Shown here: positions 32,061 through 43,679 of the stretch, in pieces
Position numbering within the stretch: position 1 is the stretch's first letter
How the letters are laid out: each line of letters starts with the position of its first letter
Source: Cryoendolithus antarcticus
Lineage: Eukaryota; Ascomycota; Dothideomycetes; Cladosporiales; Cladosporiaceae
Length of the DNA: 64,000 nt
Assembly: GCA_002077065.1 (NCBI GenBank)
Contig: NAJO01000009.1
Location: 1,116,001-1,180,000 of the forward strand
Direction of reading: 5' to 3'
The notes under the pieces: model-generated
Databases searched by the model: none
Seen by the model: the letters and a program-made list of their open reading frames with translations, nothing else
Told to the model about the DNA's origin: nothing
Made by a program: the position numbers and the translations under genes

Positions 32061-33572
32061 CAAGCACGACACGCACTCGTATCTGAACTCGACGCGCTAC
32101 ATACTCACAGTAGGAACCTTTCTCCAAGGCCAGCACAACGCTTGTCCATGTTGCTTAGCTTTGCAGGATGTACTGTCCCGTCGTTGCGGGTGTCAATACG
32201 AGGCACTTGAACTACCACCATCGACTACCTCCTGCTTCCAGATCGCTCGGGTTACCGCTGGAACAAGGAGCCGAGACTGCTTCGAGGCCGTCTGGGAATG
32301 TGGGACCAAGACCTTGGAGATCTGTAAGCTGAAAGTAGCCGGGTAATCTCATGGCGAAGGGTCTGAGGACGGCGCATGGGCATTAGAGCCCTCTATATTC
32401 GGAGCTGACGACGACTTCATTTTCCAAGACCGTCCTCCAACAGCTCTCGATTTGCCATCCATACTCACGGAACAGAACGGATCCATGCTCGATCACCCGT
32501 TTTCCAATGATGCTGTCCAGCTTATTGCGACATGGATGCAAGATTGCAGAACCACTCATGGAGATTGTCTAACCACGCAATCGATGACACTACCGACTCG
32601 GGTATTGTGTGTAAGCAGTGAAGGCACTGTTGTACTCCAGCAATCGCATGGAGCTGATGGGGAGTATCTTGCATTATCCTACTGCTGGGGTGGTGTTTCC
32701 CAGCCCGTAACAAATCGATCTAATGTACACGAACGTCTTACTGAAGGATTGCCAGTGCAAGCACTACCACAATGTTTTCAGGATGTAATCTATCTCGCAA
32801 GACGCATGGAGATTCCATACGTGTGGATAGACGCCATATGCATCATCCAGGACGATGCTGGGGACTGGGAACGCGAATGTGCGAATGTGGATGCTGTCTA
32901 CCACAGCGCTACTCTCGTTGTGATCGCTGCCTCGACGCCAAATCCGTTCGAACCCTTGTTCACGGAAAGAGGAAAACATCTATGGTACAAGCACACGTAC
33001 AATGCTCCAGATGGACAGGAGACATCGATCACTGTGCGCGAAAAACGTCACAGCCAATTCCATCATGACGACATACCTTCAGGCACTCTAATCGCTGACC
33101 GTGCATGGTGCTACCAGGAGCAACGGCTCGCTCGCTGCTGCCTCGTCGTCACTGCAGAAGAGATGCGATGGCGATGTGCACAAGGCGTAGCGTGCGAATG
33201 CGGCAGATCTTCGGATGGTCCTACGGCCAAGCAGCAGCCCTGGCCGATTACCTCCCTATCGACCTAGCGAGCGGATTAATCGACATCCGGGGCGAAAGTC
33301 TGCGGTTCATGGAAAGAGCATCGAGCGTATCGGGGCCAGCGCAGAAGGCCTGCGAAGGTCATGTCATGTTATTTTGCTTGCATGATAGATGTAGTATTGT
33401 GCTCTCACCCTGCGAGAGCAAGAGCGGAGTTTACTCGCGACTGGGCGTGATGCATTGCAATTTTCGACTAGCGTTCTCTCGCCAACGGCACCATCTAGGC
33501 TTCAAGGACCTACCACTTGATAGTCTGTCAGAAATCCCTGGCGTCGTATACGGCACGGTAAAGATAGTCTGA
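32061..33572 (+). pseudogene. Degenerate HET-domain gene
   Basis: A second HET-domain locus that does not read through. A 5' open stretch (about 32061-32343) with Cys pairs (NACPCC) resembles the N-terminal region of HET proteins and ends at TAA (32344-32346). The same frame then continues open to 33267 with the HET core: YLALSYCWGG, IPYVWIDAICIIQDD, LIADRAWCYQEQRL, and CECGRSSDG. It then stops. A third piece in another frame (about 33291-33572) reads like the C-terminal end of HET proteins (GVYSRLGVM, ending GTVKIV). The roughly 250-300 residues usual between these parts are absent. No intron with matching phase removes the TAA. A premature stop plus an internal deletion is the simplest reading; the uninterrupted core could still make a truncated protein from 32485. 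Confidence 0.65.
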
Positions 33573-33803
33573 GTGTTGCTTTCTTCGGATTGGTTCCCAA
33601 CGCTGAAGCTTTCCAGTGGGGAGAAGGAGACCTTACAGAGCCTCGACCGCATGTCATATCCGGAGGCCAGCCTCCCGTGAAGCTTGCCGCTATTTGCGCA
33701 AACGCTTGCCACAATACACCGACCTGCGAGGTAATCCTGTACATCACTTGGGCAAGAGACACCCCACAGTCGACGTCCCAATCCTTCCAATTACACGCCT
33801 CCC

Positions 33804-34319
33804 CTATCTTGAGCCCCATCTACATGGCGGCTCCACATACGGCGGCGTCGGCAACTCGACCACAAGCTCATCCTCGTCCAGCACACATTCAATGGCCCCA
33901 GCCATCCACCTCGCCCCAGCAGCCTCGAAGCACCTCGCCCACGCCCAATCCGGATGCGCTGCCTTGATGACATTCACCTCAGCCCGCTGACTGTGGAACA
34001 TAGCCCACATGCCACGGTACTCGCGCGCATCGCTGACCTTAGTACATGTCGTTTTGACAGGGTCTTTGTAGAGATAGGTTGTCGTTGACGTGTCTTCCGA
34101 TTTGTACCATTCCGAAGCCCACGCGCCGCCGAGCTGTTCGAAACACTGTGCTGGAGGAAGCGTGGGATTGAGAGCCGTCATGCGCTCGACTTCTGGTGCG
34201 CGATCATTGCTCAGAAGCCAGCCGCCCAGGGGCGAACGCCTGGGGTCTGAGCAGTGGATTGCATCCACCATCGGCTGACTGCGGTCGAATCCCATTGGAG
34301 GCTGCTTGTATGGATTCAT
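33804..34319 (-). CDS. Small Trp-rich hypothetical protein
   Basis: A 171-aa intronless ORF with even composition and several Trp and Cys residues (GMWAMFHSQRAEVNVIKAAH, HPDWAWARCFEAAGARWMAG). Two similar units are visible: LNPTLPPAQCFEQLGGAWAS and AHPDWAWARCFEAAGARWMA. This suggests an internal duplication of a short W/C-F-E-x-x-G-A-x-W module. No signal peptide or membrane segment. Lies beside the HET remnant on the opposite strand. Not recognised; likely a lineage-specific gene. Confidence 0.55.
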   Translation of the reverse strand: MNPYKQPPMGFDRSQPMVDAIHCSDPRRSPLGGWLLSNDRAPEVERMTALNPTLPPAQCFEQLGGAWASEWYKSEDTSTTTYLYKDPVKTTCTKVSDAREYRGMWAMFHSQRAEVNVIKAAHPDWAWARCFEAAGARWMAGAIECVLDEDELVVELPTPPYVEPPCRWGSR

Positions 34320-35781
34320 TCTTTCAGTCGGTCTATGGGAGATGTAGAGAGAAAGAGATGGGGCAAGGGTGGAGAGAATCGCGGGTAGGTGAAGTATGAA
34401 CCGCGTGGAGAACGTTGCAGGTAGGGAGATGAGAAGCGTAGAAAATGCGGATGCGCGTCGCTCATGTTCGCCGTATCAGGGCATGCAGGCTCATGCGGCG
34501 CAGTCAAGGTACTTGAAATTTGCAACGTACCCTCTCTCCCCGCGGCACATACACTTTGGTGCTTTCTCAATTAGAGCACTCTGCTCGACTTTGCTTAGCA
34601 GTATAGTTCGGCGATGCCTGCCTATACCATGCGCTTCCGCTTGTATGGCGATGGCACACCAACCGACACTGCGGACCCCCAGACAGCGCTCATTATCGCG
34701 CAGTCTATGTAGATGGATCCACAATGGCAAGAGGGCGACATCGTGCTGCTCGACATATGCGCGGTAATGCATTCGCGCCGGGCGTGGTCTGCGAAGATGA
34801 GTGTTCTGGTTTCGCTATGGGACGAGCCTGGTCGCGCTGGCTACTTGGGGGTGCAGATGTACAACAAGAAGCTGCGTTCTAGTAGCCAGCCCCCCCATCT
34901 TGCCTACGCCGTCAACGAGCAGTGTGCGGAATATTCATTATAGGCCGTCAGTATTGTGCGTGCGAGCGTTCAGCAATCGTTGCTACAGAGCTAGCCAGCG
35001 ATAAGGGGGATGAGCAACCTCGTGTCGTGGGCTTGGCGTGAGTTCTTGCTGGCCGCAGAATGATGTCAAAAGCTTCATGATACGTTCGTGTACACGTGCT
35101 GCCGTATCACTCACGAGGAGGTGACCTGTCTATGACATGTGAATGTCAGTGCAGGAAATCTGCGATGAAGTCAAGATCGGTGATTGTGAGGCTTTTTGCT
35201 GCAGTAGTGGCCGCTTCCCCGCAATGTCGTGTGGGATCCCCGGCTTTGGCGAGATCCCTGCCAGCAACGACGAGTTGACGACAGCCAAGAAAAGACGGAT
35301 TACTAGACGCTCACGCTCGATGACACCAGAGACTGCTGTCTGAAGGCCACTCGACAAACGTATCGCACCGGCCTATATTCGTCTCAAGGTGCTGTCAAGG
35401 CCGCACCAGAAGGACGTGGCTTGGAGCTTTGGCCGTACCAAAACATCGTGCTCCTCCACAACCTGCATTTCGGTACTCGCTCGCCACTTACGTCGTCAGA
35501 AAGTCAAACATCAGCGCTCCATCGCTTGTGCAAGACTGCGGAGCTGCGCCATTGGTGCAGCGAGTCTTCCCTTCCGCTGTGGCATTGTAATGGCAACGTG
35601 CGTTTAACGTTGCGTTTCGTCCCAGCGATGCCGTGCATGTCACCACGCGAGCTTGCCCGCATTCTCCACATATGAGCTCAGTCTCCAGTATGTAGTACTT
35701 CATAGATAGGTACTAGTATCCTTAGCTGCTCTGTCTCCTTCCGCAAGTTTGTCTCAACATCTGCCAGTACAGTCGCCCAGC
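34320..35781. other. Gene-poor region of about 1.5 kb
   Basis: Only short ORFs; none joins into a plausible exon chain. The right 200 bases are promoter of the sugar transporter. Confidence 0.45.
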
Positions 35782-37733
35782 ATGGTTAAACAGTATGGCA
35801 ACATCTACCTTATTGCCGGGATCTCGGTCATCGGTGGTGCTCTGTTCGGCTTCGACATTAGCTCCATGAGTGCAATGTATGTCCTCAGAGTGTCATGCTT
35901 CTCTCACCCGGGACTGACAATCTCGAAGCATCGCCGGCAAGGGCTACCTCTGTTACTTCAACCAAGGCGACGAGCCATGTCTCGGCCCACGATCGGAGGT
36001 ACAAGGCGGCATCACAGCTGCGATGGCTGGCGGATCATGGCTGGCATCACTTTGCTCTGGCTTCCTGGCTGATCGCATCGGTCGGAAGAAAGCGATCATG
36101 ACAGCTGCAGTAATCTGGGTGATTGGCTCCATCATCGTGTCTGCCTCGCAGAATATCGCTATGCTTATTGTTGGCCGAGTCATCAACGGCTTCAGTGTCG
36201 GGATCGCGTCGGCGCAGGTGCCCGTCTACATCACCGAACTAGCACCACCAGCGAAGCGAGGTCGGCTTGTGGGCATGCAGCAATGGGCGATTACGTATGT
36301 TGGACTGCTATCGACTATGGGAAGCCCGCTAATGTACTGATCAGCTGGGGCATCCTGATCATGTTCTTCATTTCTTACGGCTGCTCCTTTCTCGAAGGAC
36401 CGACGGCGTTCCGCGTCCCGTGGGCGCTGCAGATGATTCCAGCGATCATCCTATTCTTCGGCATGATGATCTTGCCGGAGTCTCCACGATGGCTCGCCAC
36501 GAAGAATCGATGGGAAGAATGCGAGCAAGTCCTGGTACTCACGCTCGGCAAAGGCGACACGAGCAGTCCGGTAAGCTGCACAGCATGGAGATCATTGCGG
36601 CTATCCGGGTTCACTGCGACTCTGCCATAGGTAGCATGCTGACCAGGTACAGCTGGTGGCCCATGAACTCAAAGACATCAAAGAGTGGCTCGAGATCGAA
36701 CGCCAGAGCCAGCAAGTGAGCTATCTCGAGCTCTTCTCGCCGCGCTACATCAATCGCACACACATCGGCCTGTTCATGCAAATTTGGAGTCAGCTTTGCG
36801 GAATGAGTATGGACACCCCCCCTGGACCCCCGGCAATGCCACCGTGCTAATTAGAGCAGATGTGATGATGTATTACATTACCTATGTCTTTGCAATGGCG
36901 GGCCTGACTGGCAATACCCTTCTCGTGTCGTCCTCGATACAATACGTGATCAATGTCGTGATGACAGTTCCGGCACTGCTCTTCGTTGACAAGATCGGCC
37001 GCCGACCAACACTCCTTTTCGGCTCTACATTCATGATGATCTGGCTGTTCGCCAATGCTGGCCTGTTGGCGACATATGGTACCGATCCAGGACCAAACGG
37101 CGTGGGTGGGATTAAGGAAGCCAGCGTCGAAGTTAGCGGAGCGGCGTCAAAGGCTGTCATTGCATGCTCATATCTGTTTGTCGCATCATTTGCGCCGACA
37201 TGGGGGCCGGTGTCGTGGATCTATCCGCCAGGTAAGATGTATTCGAAACTCCTTCGTGACTGTGCTGATCACGTGATCCAGAACTTTACCCCAACAAAAT
37301 CCGCAGTAAAGCTGTCGCGCTGGCCACGTCCGGCAACTGGGCCTTCAACTTTGCTCTCGGCTACTTCGTCCCCATTGCTTTCGTGACGATCAAGTGGAAG
37401 ACGTATGTCATCTTTGGGGTGTTCTGCCTAGCGATGACGATCCATGTCTTCTTTCTCTTCGTAAGCTCACTTCCAACATCGTGCAGTCACACACTTTCCT
37501 GACGTTCGACACAGCCCGAGACAGCTGGCAAGCGTCTTGAAGACGTCACGGCCATGTTCGAAGATCCGCATGGCATCAAGTACATTGGTACGCCGGCATG
37601 GAAGACCAGAAGTGCAACCTTTCGCTCCTCGCGTCTTGAACATGAGGAAAGCGGGATGCAAACGTCGGATGATGACTTGTCGCCTGAGCGCAAGGAGAAG
37701 TATGAAGAGAACGAGACGAAGGAACATGTGTGA
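35782..37733 (+). CDS. MFS sugar (hexose-type) transporter
   Basis: Seven exons: 35782-35876, 35929-36294, 36345-36570, 36653-36806, 36860-37231, 37282-37460 and 37515-37733. They join to 536 aa with 12 expected membrane helices at the plasma membrane. Sugar-porter signatures: GGALFGFDISSMSA in TM1, FLADRIGRKKA in the 2-3 loop, RVINGFSVGIASAQVPVYIT, PESPRWLA before the central loop, and after splicing GMNVMMYYITYVF and ELYPNKIRSKA. The third intron could end at 36646 or 36652 (two residues more or less). The later site lies a more normal distance from the CTGAC branch and was used. Substrate (glucose or another hexose) is not decided. This gene is unusually intron-rich for the window. Confidence 0.88.
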
Positions 37734-37862
37734 GCTTGTGCTGGTGAGAGTGGCGATTCTTTGATTCTGTGGTCTATGTTCACATCAGCTGTACAGCATT
37801 CATTTCGTGTATCTACCCTAGCGCTGCGTTCTTTCGTGGCACCGGCTGGGCTGTCAATTACT

Positions 37863-39307
37863 CTATTGCTGCGCGCACTGCGCTGCTTGTCCTTCTTCAC
37901 CATCATCTTCATCTTCCCACTCACCAGCAGCTCGCGGGTCATCGCTACCTTTGCCAAAGCCATCGAGGTTGTCGACCGTCTGAAAATCGACTTCATCGAC
38001 CGACTCGGGCATTGGGTCAATCGGTTTCACCTCTTCCGCTGGCAATGCGGCTTTGACCTTCGCCGCAGCATCTGGCTTTTGCAACCAAAGCCAGCCGTCT
38101 TTCGGGAATCGCACATTTACCACAAGATACAGATCACCCTTCGTGTCTGATCGCTTGATAGGCATGCCCTCCCCGCTGATCCTGAGTACTTCGCCTGGTC
38201 TCAGGACTCGCCCGTCGGTCGTTGTGTTCAGACTTATGCCTCGGCCGTCCAGATGCTTGAGCACTGTCCGATTGATCCCAGTAAGTGACTCGGTCAGATC
38301 GACTTCGATCTCCGCTTGCAAGTCCGCGCCTGCGCGATGGAACACCTCATGCGGTTCCTCTACAAGTTCGAAGATGATGTCGCCAGGTTGTTCGTCATCC
38401 GGGTCCTGATCTGCCTCGTTCGGCAGAACTATGCGCTCTCCTTCCCGGCTACCTCGCGGAATATACAACTCCAGTATCTTCTTCTCCTTGACCGTCCTGA
38501 CACCTTTACACCTCTTACACTTATCCTTCTCAGCGTAGAACTCCCCTCTTCCCGCGCAAGTCGTACATGGCACCTGCTCCTGCGTTACCAGCCCAGGTCC
38601 CACAGGTCGCATCCGCATCTGCACTCCCCGGCCCTTACACGTGTCGCATTGCTTGGGCTTCGCCTTCTCCCGCCCTCCCCGTCCACTGCAATTCGTGCAC
38701 ACCACATTCTTCGTACTCGTGAACTTCGTCGTCTTGCCCTTGTACAACTCCTCCAAGCTCACTTCGTACTGCTGTAACTCCGGCTTTCCCTTCGGCCGCT
38801 TCCTGCCTCGTGCTGCTCCGCCTCCAGGCATACCACTGGGCATCCCAGGGAAGCCACCACCAGGCATGCCCCCCATACCACCCATGCCGCCGCCGGCGAA
38901 CATCTGCGCTAGGATATCGTCCAGATCCACGCCACTGGGTGGGCCGCCGGGTCCGCTCGACTTGTCGAACGCGGCCATACCGTGCTCGTCGTAGAGATGT
39001 CGTGTCTGGTCATCGCTGAGGATTTCGTAAGCTTGCGAAATTGACTTAAACTTGATGTCGGCTTCCGCGCGCTCGTTGTCGGGAACTTTGTCAGGGTGGG
39101 AGGAGAGTGCTGCCTGCAGTCTCTGTCAGCTCGGGCGATTCCAAGGACTGATCGATGTAGTGTACTTTGTGATATGCCTTCTTGATCTCAGCCTTTGTCG
39201 CGCCACGAGTGATGTTGAGGACCTCTATCACCGTTAGTCTGGTGCTTGGGGCATGAAAAGTTCAAGATCGAATCCGTACCATACAGGTCCTCTTCGCCGG
39301 CGCTCAT
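37863..39307 (-). CDS. YDJ1: DnaJ/Hsp40 co-chaperone, class I (Ydj1 type)
   Basis: Three exons: 39307-39280, 39224-39166 and 39113-37863, with 55- and 52-base introns inside the J domain; 445 aa. The joined start reads MSAGEEDLYEVLNITRGATK, with HPDK in the J domain (about residues 35-38), then a Gly/Met-rich linker. Four zinc repeats follow (CTNCSGRG, CDTCKGRG, CTTCAGRG, CKRCKGVR), then the client-binding C-terminal domain. The last four residues CAQQ form a CaaX box, as in yeast Ydj1 (farnesylated, cytosol and ER face). It stimulates Hsp70 ATPase and delivers unfolded clients. Divergent from the mitochondrial glutamyl-tRNA synthetase gene across about 260 bases. Confidence 0.92.
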
Positions 39308-39570
39308 TCCGGAGGCGATTGTCTGCGCAGTACTTCAGCTCGCTGGCGGCTATAGAATTGCGATAGAGAAAAGATAGACTGAGAACTAGCGACAGCAAGG
39401 AAGAGTGGTACTGAAATATGTATGTGTGTGTTCGTATGTATGTCTATAAATTTCTTGTCATCAAGATGGAACATTCAGAGCCTCGGACTTTGTTAACAAA
39501 CGCCGCATCGTGAACTCCGTCGGCACGATAATCACTGTAACTTTGCACATGAAGAGCCCATTGAACTCGG

Positions 39571-41496
39571 ATGAAGCTATCTACCAGCAATGGAGCAAGG
39601 GCATGGATATGCTCGTCGTGCGCGCCGGCAGGACACGCCACGAGTGCCACATGCCTTCTCCGATATGGAACTCTGGAAGCCACTAAAGGAAGGGCCTTTG
39701 CCACGACTACCTCACGTCGCAACGATGCAGTCCAGCGAGATGGCAAACTCCCGGACTATCCTGCTCGGACTCGATTCGCTCCCTCTCCAACAGGCTACAT
39801 GCACATTGGCGGGCTAAGGACAGCATTGTTTAGCTACTTACTGGCAAAACGGACTGGAGGCCAATTCATCCTCAGGATCGAAGACACTGATCAGAAGCGA
39901 CTGGTGTCCAATGCGGTGACTCGCCTATCCGAGGACCTTCGATGGGCTGGATTGCAATGGGACGAGGGACCTGAAGTCGGTGGACCTTATGGACCTTACC
40001 AGCAGTCGAATCGCAATAAGATCTACCAGGAGCATGCTAATGCACTGCTCGATGATGGGACAGCGTATCGCTGCTTCTGTACACCTCAGAGCTCAGGCCA
40101 TGGATCAGCCACATATGTGACATCTGGCTGCTACCACAACTGCTCGCGTCTGCCGGCGTCAGATTCACGGGCTCGTGCCGAAGGTGGCGAACAGCTGTTC
40201 ACTGTGAGGCTGAAGCAACCCGACCACGTACGAAAGCGCATGTTCCAAGATCTCATTTACGGTAACATCAAGCGATTGAAGCGATCAGCTTCCCCAAGCG
40301 CCAGCACGGATGAGGATTCCGGCCTTGACGGCGCAGACACTATCCTCATGAAGAGCGACGGCACACCAACCTACCATTTCGCAAACGTGGTAGATGATCA
40401 CCTCATGAAGATCACTCACGTCATTCGCGGCACAGAATGGATGGCCAGCACGCCGCTGCACTACGATCTCTACCACGCATTCGGCTGGAAGCCACCTGTT
40501 TTTGCCCACGTTGGCCTCTTGCTCGACAAAGATAAGGCCAAGCTATCGAAACGTAATGCAGACCTAGCGCTGGACGTCCGAGGACTGCGAGAAGACCATG
40601 GCGTGCTGCCGGAGACACTATGCAACTTCCTTGCGTTGCAAGGCTGGAGCAACCCGCGGAAGAGCGATGTGATGACTATGGACGAGTTGGTCGAGAACTT
40701 CGATCTCAAGTTCACTCGAGGCAACACCATGGTACTGATGGAGAAGCTGTGGTTCTTGCAAAGGAACCATGTGCAACTTCGATGTGAGCGCGTGAGCAAT
40801 GGCGAGGAGCAAGCCTTGGGCGATGTACTCGACCATGTCGTCCAGGAAGTGGAGAGAGCTCACCCAGATTTCGCTACCAACAAGTCGGGCGCTCGGCTGA
40901 CAGACTACTGCACAAGTGTGCTCCTTGCAGACGACAAGTCGTATCACAATGCAGCGCACTTCGTCGAGCGCAACTGGTACTTCTTCAGCTCTACTGAGGA
41001 GGTCAAGAGAAGAAGATCGACGAGTGCTGCAAGTCAGCTGGTCCCTGCGATTGACATCGACAGTCTACTGCAGGACCTCATATCAACCTACGATGCGACA
41101 ACACCATACGTTGACGTCCCAGCTGGTTTGCGCTCCGAAGCCACCGTAGCGGAGCGACGTACCACAGCGGAACGAAGCGCTGCACGCATACACGCGTTGC
41201 TTAACCTACTCATCTGGCAGCGCATCGCTCCTGCCTCGGCCGAGACCAGAGCAATACCCTTTGCGGAGCAAGCCACTGACACCGAAGCGGTGGCACGCTT
41301 CCTGGTCGGTGATGCCGGCGCCGGAGACCTGGCGAAGGATTACCAGACCTGGCAGAAAGCTCTGATGCGGCACCTGAGGTGGAAGCTTGCGGCTGGGACG
41401 CCCGGACCTGGCATGTATATGGTCATGGCGGTGCTTGGGTATGAGGAGTGCTTTAAGAGACTGGGTCTCACGCCTGAAGCAGGGAAGGAGTGGTGA
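39571..41496 (+). CDS. MSE1: Glutamyl-tRNA synthetase, mitochondrial
   Basis: A 641-aa intronless class I aminoacyl-tRNA synthetase charging mitochondrial tRNA-Glu (and possibly tRNA-Gln, as in organelles using the amidotransferase route). The N-terminal 60 residues are Arg/Ser/Thr/Ala-rich, as in matrix presequences. The signature APSPTGYMHIGG carries the HIGH-type motif at about 78-81. KLSKR at about 324-328 is the KMSKS-type loop. LRIEDTDQKR and the FANVVDDHLMKITHVIRG segment match bacterial-type GluRS. The C-terminal anticodon-binding part ends with TPGPGMYMVMAVLGYEEC. Bacterial-type architecture distinguishes it from the cytosolic enzyme. Confidence 0.92.
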   Translation: MKLSTSNGARAWICSSCAPAGHATSATCLLRYGTLEATKGRAFATTTSRRNDAVQRDGKLPDYPARTRFAPSPTGYMHIGGLRTALFSYLLAKRTGGQFILRIEDTDQKRLVSNAVTRLSEDLRWAGLQWDEGPEVGGPYGPYQQSNRNKIYQEHANALLDDGTAYRCFCTPQSSGHGSATYVTSGCYHNCSRLPASDSRARAEGGEQLFTVRLKQPDHVRKRMFQDLIYGNIKRLKRSASPSASTDEDSGLDGADTILMKSDGTPTYHFANVVDDHLMKITHVIRGTEWMASTPLHYDLYHAFGWKPPVFAHVGLLLDKDKAKLSKRNADLALDVRGLREDHGVLPETLCNFLALQGWSNPRKSDVMTMDELVENFDLKFTRGNTMVLMEKLWFLQRNHVQLRCERVSNGEEQALGDVLDHVVQEVERAHPDFATNKSGARLTDYCTSVLLADDKSYHNAAHFVERNWYFFSSTEEVKRRRSTSAASQLVPAIDIDSLLQDLISTYDATTPYVDVPAGLRSEATVAERRTTAERSAARIHALLNLLIWQRIAPASAETRAIPFAEQATDTEAVARFLVGDAGAGDLAKDYQTWQKALMRHLRWKLAAGTPGPGMYMVMAVLGYEECFKRLGLTPEAGKEW

Positions 41497-41637
41497 GATT
41501 GGTAAATTCTGTCATGACTAGAATTGTAGTATAGTGTACAAGTAGCGAACGACCCCGGCCTCGTGTACCATAGCAGCAAAGCGTATCCGACAACAGTAGA
41601 CTTGAACACTGCACGCAGCCAAGCGAATGAAAGGCAC

Positions 41638-43293
41638 TCAGCCATCGACTTCACGGCCCAACACCTCCCATCCCAGCAATCGCCACACTTCCTCCTTGAA
41701 CCACTCACCCACCTCCGTTTCTTTCACTCGCGGTACAGGTATCCTTGCATCACCTAGCACCGGCATTCGCAAGGCCTCAAGAAGCATATCATTTTCCGGG
41801 CCTACTCCCTCAGTACCGAACACGGCGTTGACGAGGGTACGCTGCAGTCTTTCTTTCGCTAACACGGTGAGGTTCGTCTTCGTGATACTCCCGAGCTTGG
41901 AAGTGTACTTTGCTTTGGCAGACTTGCTGGTGCTGGGTGCAGGGGAGAGGAAAGTTGGTGCCATCGAGAGCGCTAACTTCAGCAAATGTAGATGATACGG
42001 CGCTTCGAGCTTCGCATACGCTGCGGCGTTCGTATCGGATACAGGAGCTCCAGTGATCCCAGACTGCGTGTCATCTGCAGGCACGAAAGTCTGGATACTC
42101 TCCTCGACCGTGGCTGGCGGATGCCCGAAGACGATTGCGTGGAGATTGTTGCCGAGCTTCTTGATCATCACGAATACAAGGCCTTCGAACAGTGAATGAT
42201 GGCAGTCATGCCTGGCATCCAAGTGTCTCAGGATACTAGTGAGGAACACAGTGAAACAATTAAGGAACACATGATCCGCAATGTTGACCCGATTGTGTGC
42301 TTTAGTCTTGTTCTTCCGACTCGGTGCAGGTGTACTCGAATGGTCACCAGTGGTGTTTGTGATCTCGGCGGTGGAGATGATGTGAAGATTGTCGAGTAAG
42401 GCGTCAAACATCGTGATAAATGCGTGCGTGACCTGAGACTGGAGAAGATGACTGCCGTCGACCCGGCTAAGCTTCATCAGACCAATGATGACTGCACTTA
42501 CGACTCGACCGGCCGCGGTCAAGACCGATGGTAATGCACTGAGGTCTTCCACTTCCATATTCGTGTGCTTCGTCACAGAGTCTCTGACGGGCTTCGGCAC
42601 TGCTTTCAAGGCCAGGACGAGGTAGTATGTCATTGATGGAGCTTCATCTTGGACGTTGATGCCTGACTTGAGGTAGGTGTTGATCATGCAAAGGTGACCC
42701 ATAAGCTCGCAGCCTGAAGAATGTGGTCAGTTGGGCCACTTACGACGCAGGAAGCAGCAAGCAGCAAGCATTACCTTCGCCGTTTAGCAGTTGATCGTCG
42801 AGATCAGACTTTATCTCCAAGTCAATCACTGAACCTCGACCAGGCGAATGGGTTCTCCTCGCTCTCTTTGGTGATCGTGGTATAGGCACGACATCTGCTG
42901 GTACCCTCTTGCGCTTCGCAGGTACAATCGTACCGGCTTTCATGATCTCGTTCTTGGCCTTGAGCATCTCAATTTCGCGCAGGCCATCCATCGTCGCAGC
43001 TTCGGAAGCACGTAGGGCCAGATCCCGTCTTTCGCACTCAGCACGCCAGTAAGCCGCCCGGTCGAGGTGCCGATAGGCTGCGCTGAGAGTGTTCTCGCGG
43101 CGACCTTTGGCGATGTGCTGCCTCAGTAAAGCGATGTAGTCTGCATCACTGTTAATGATGGTATGGACTTGGAGATAACGCACTACTCACCTCTGACGGT
43201 CATGTCGTCTGGCTTGTTGAAGACGACAGCCATTGCGAGTGCCACATCTCGATCGCTGGGGAGGCGGAGTACCTTGGACGTCTCTGTCGCCAT
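41638..43293 (-). CDS. Mei4/Rec24-like protein (putative meiotic double-strand-break factor)
   Basis: Three exons: 43293-43191, 43140-42775 and 42713-41638, with 50- and 61-base introns, both phase 1; 514 aa. The joined N-terminus reads RDVALAMAVVFNKPDD, then VRDYIALLRQHIAKGRRE and a helical, Arg/Glu-rich stretch. This order (a short hydrophobic ALA.A/V motif, KP, then a YxxxLxxxI helix and coiled coil) resembles the start of MEI4/Rec24, which in yeasts and mice supports Spo11 break formation. A nuclear-type basic region (PAKRKRVPADVVPIPRSPKR) lies near 130-150. The C-terminal 350 residues are helical with no known domain. The assignment rests on remembered motif shape alone, so treat it as a hypothesis. 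Confidence 0.5.
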
Positions 43294-43679
43294 TTCGATT
43301 CAGTGTATTCTTGTGTCATTAACCATGTGGTCCTGTGGAGACATTGTAGTCTGCAGAGAGCATTGGGAAGGTCTGATCTAAGTGTTCTGTCGAGTCGCGG
43401 AAGGCACACTCCCCGTACAAGCATACTTTGACCTCACTTCGTCTAAACTTGCCACAAAACACGTCTCGACTATCACCACTGGCACATCCGCTCTCATCTG
43501 GTACATCGTAATCTGATAAAATGCATAATCGTTCCGCATTTCGTTGGAGCAATGTTGGAAGATGTGCGTGAATTGATGGATGATCACTATGTCGTGAGAT
43601 CTGCATTGCTCCGTTAACGTCAGACACATCATTCGAACCATTCGGTATTGTCTTCGCTTCCTGGATCCAGATCTCGAGT
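43294..43679. other. Intergenic region
   Basis: About 390 bases between two minus-strand genes: promoter of the Mei4-like gene and 3' UTR of the acidic gene. Nothing distinctive. Confidence 0.4.

Noticed and set aside
32331..32392. Introns that would remove the TAA at 32344 in the second HET gene
   Set aside because: The GT..AG pairs there (52 and 44 bases) change the frame and break the open core downstream.
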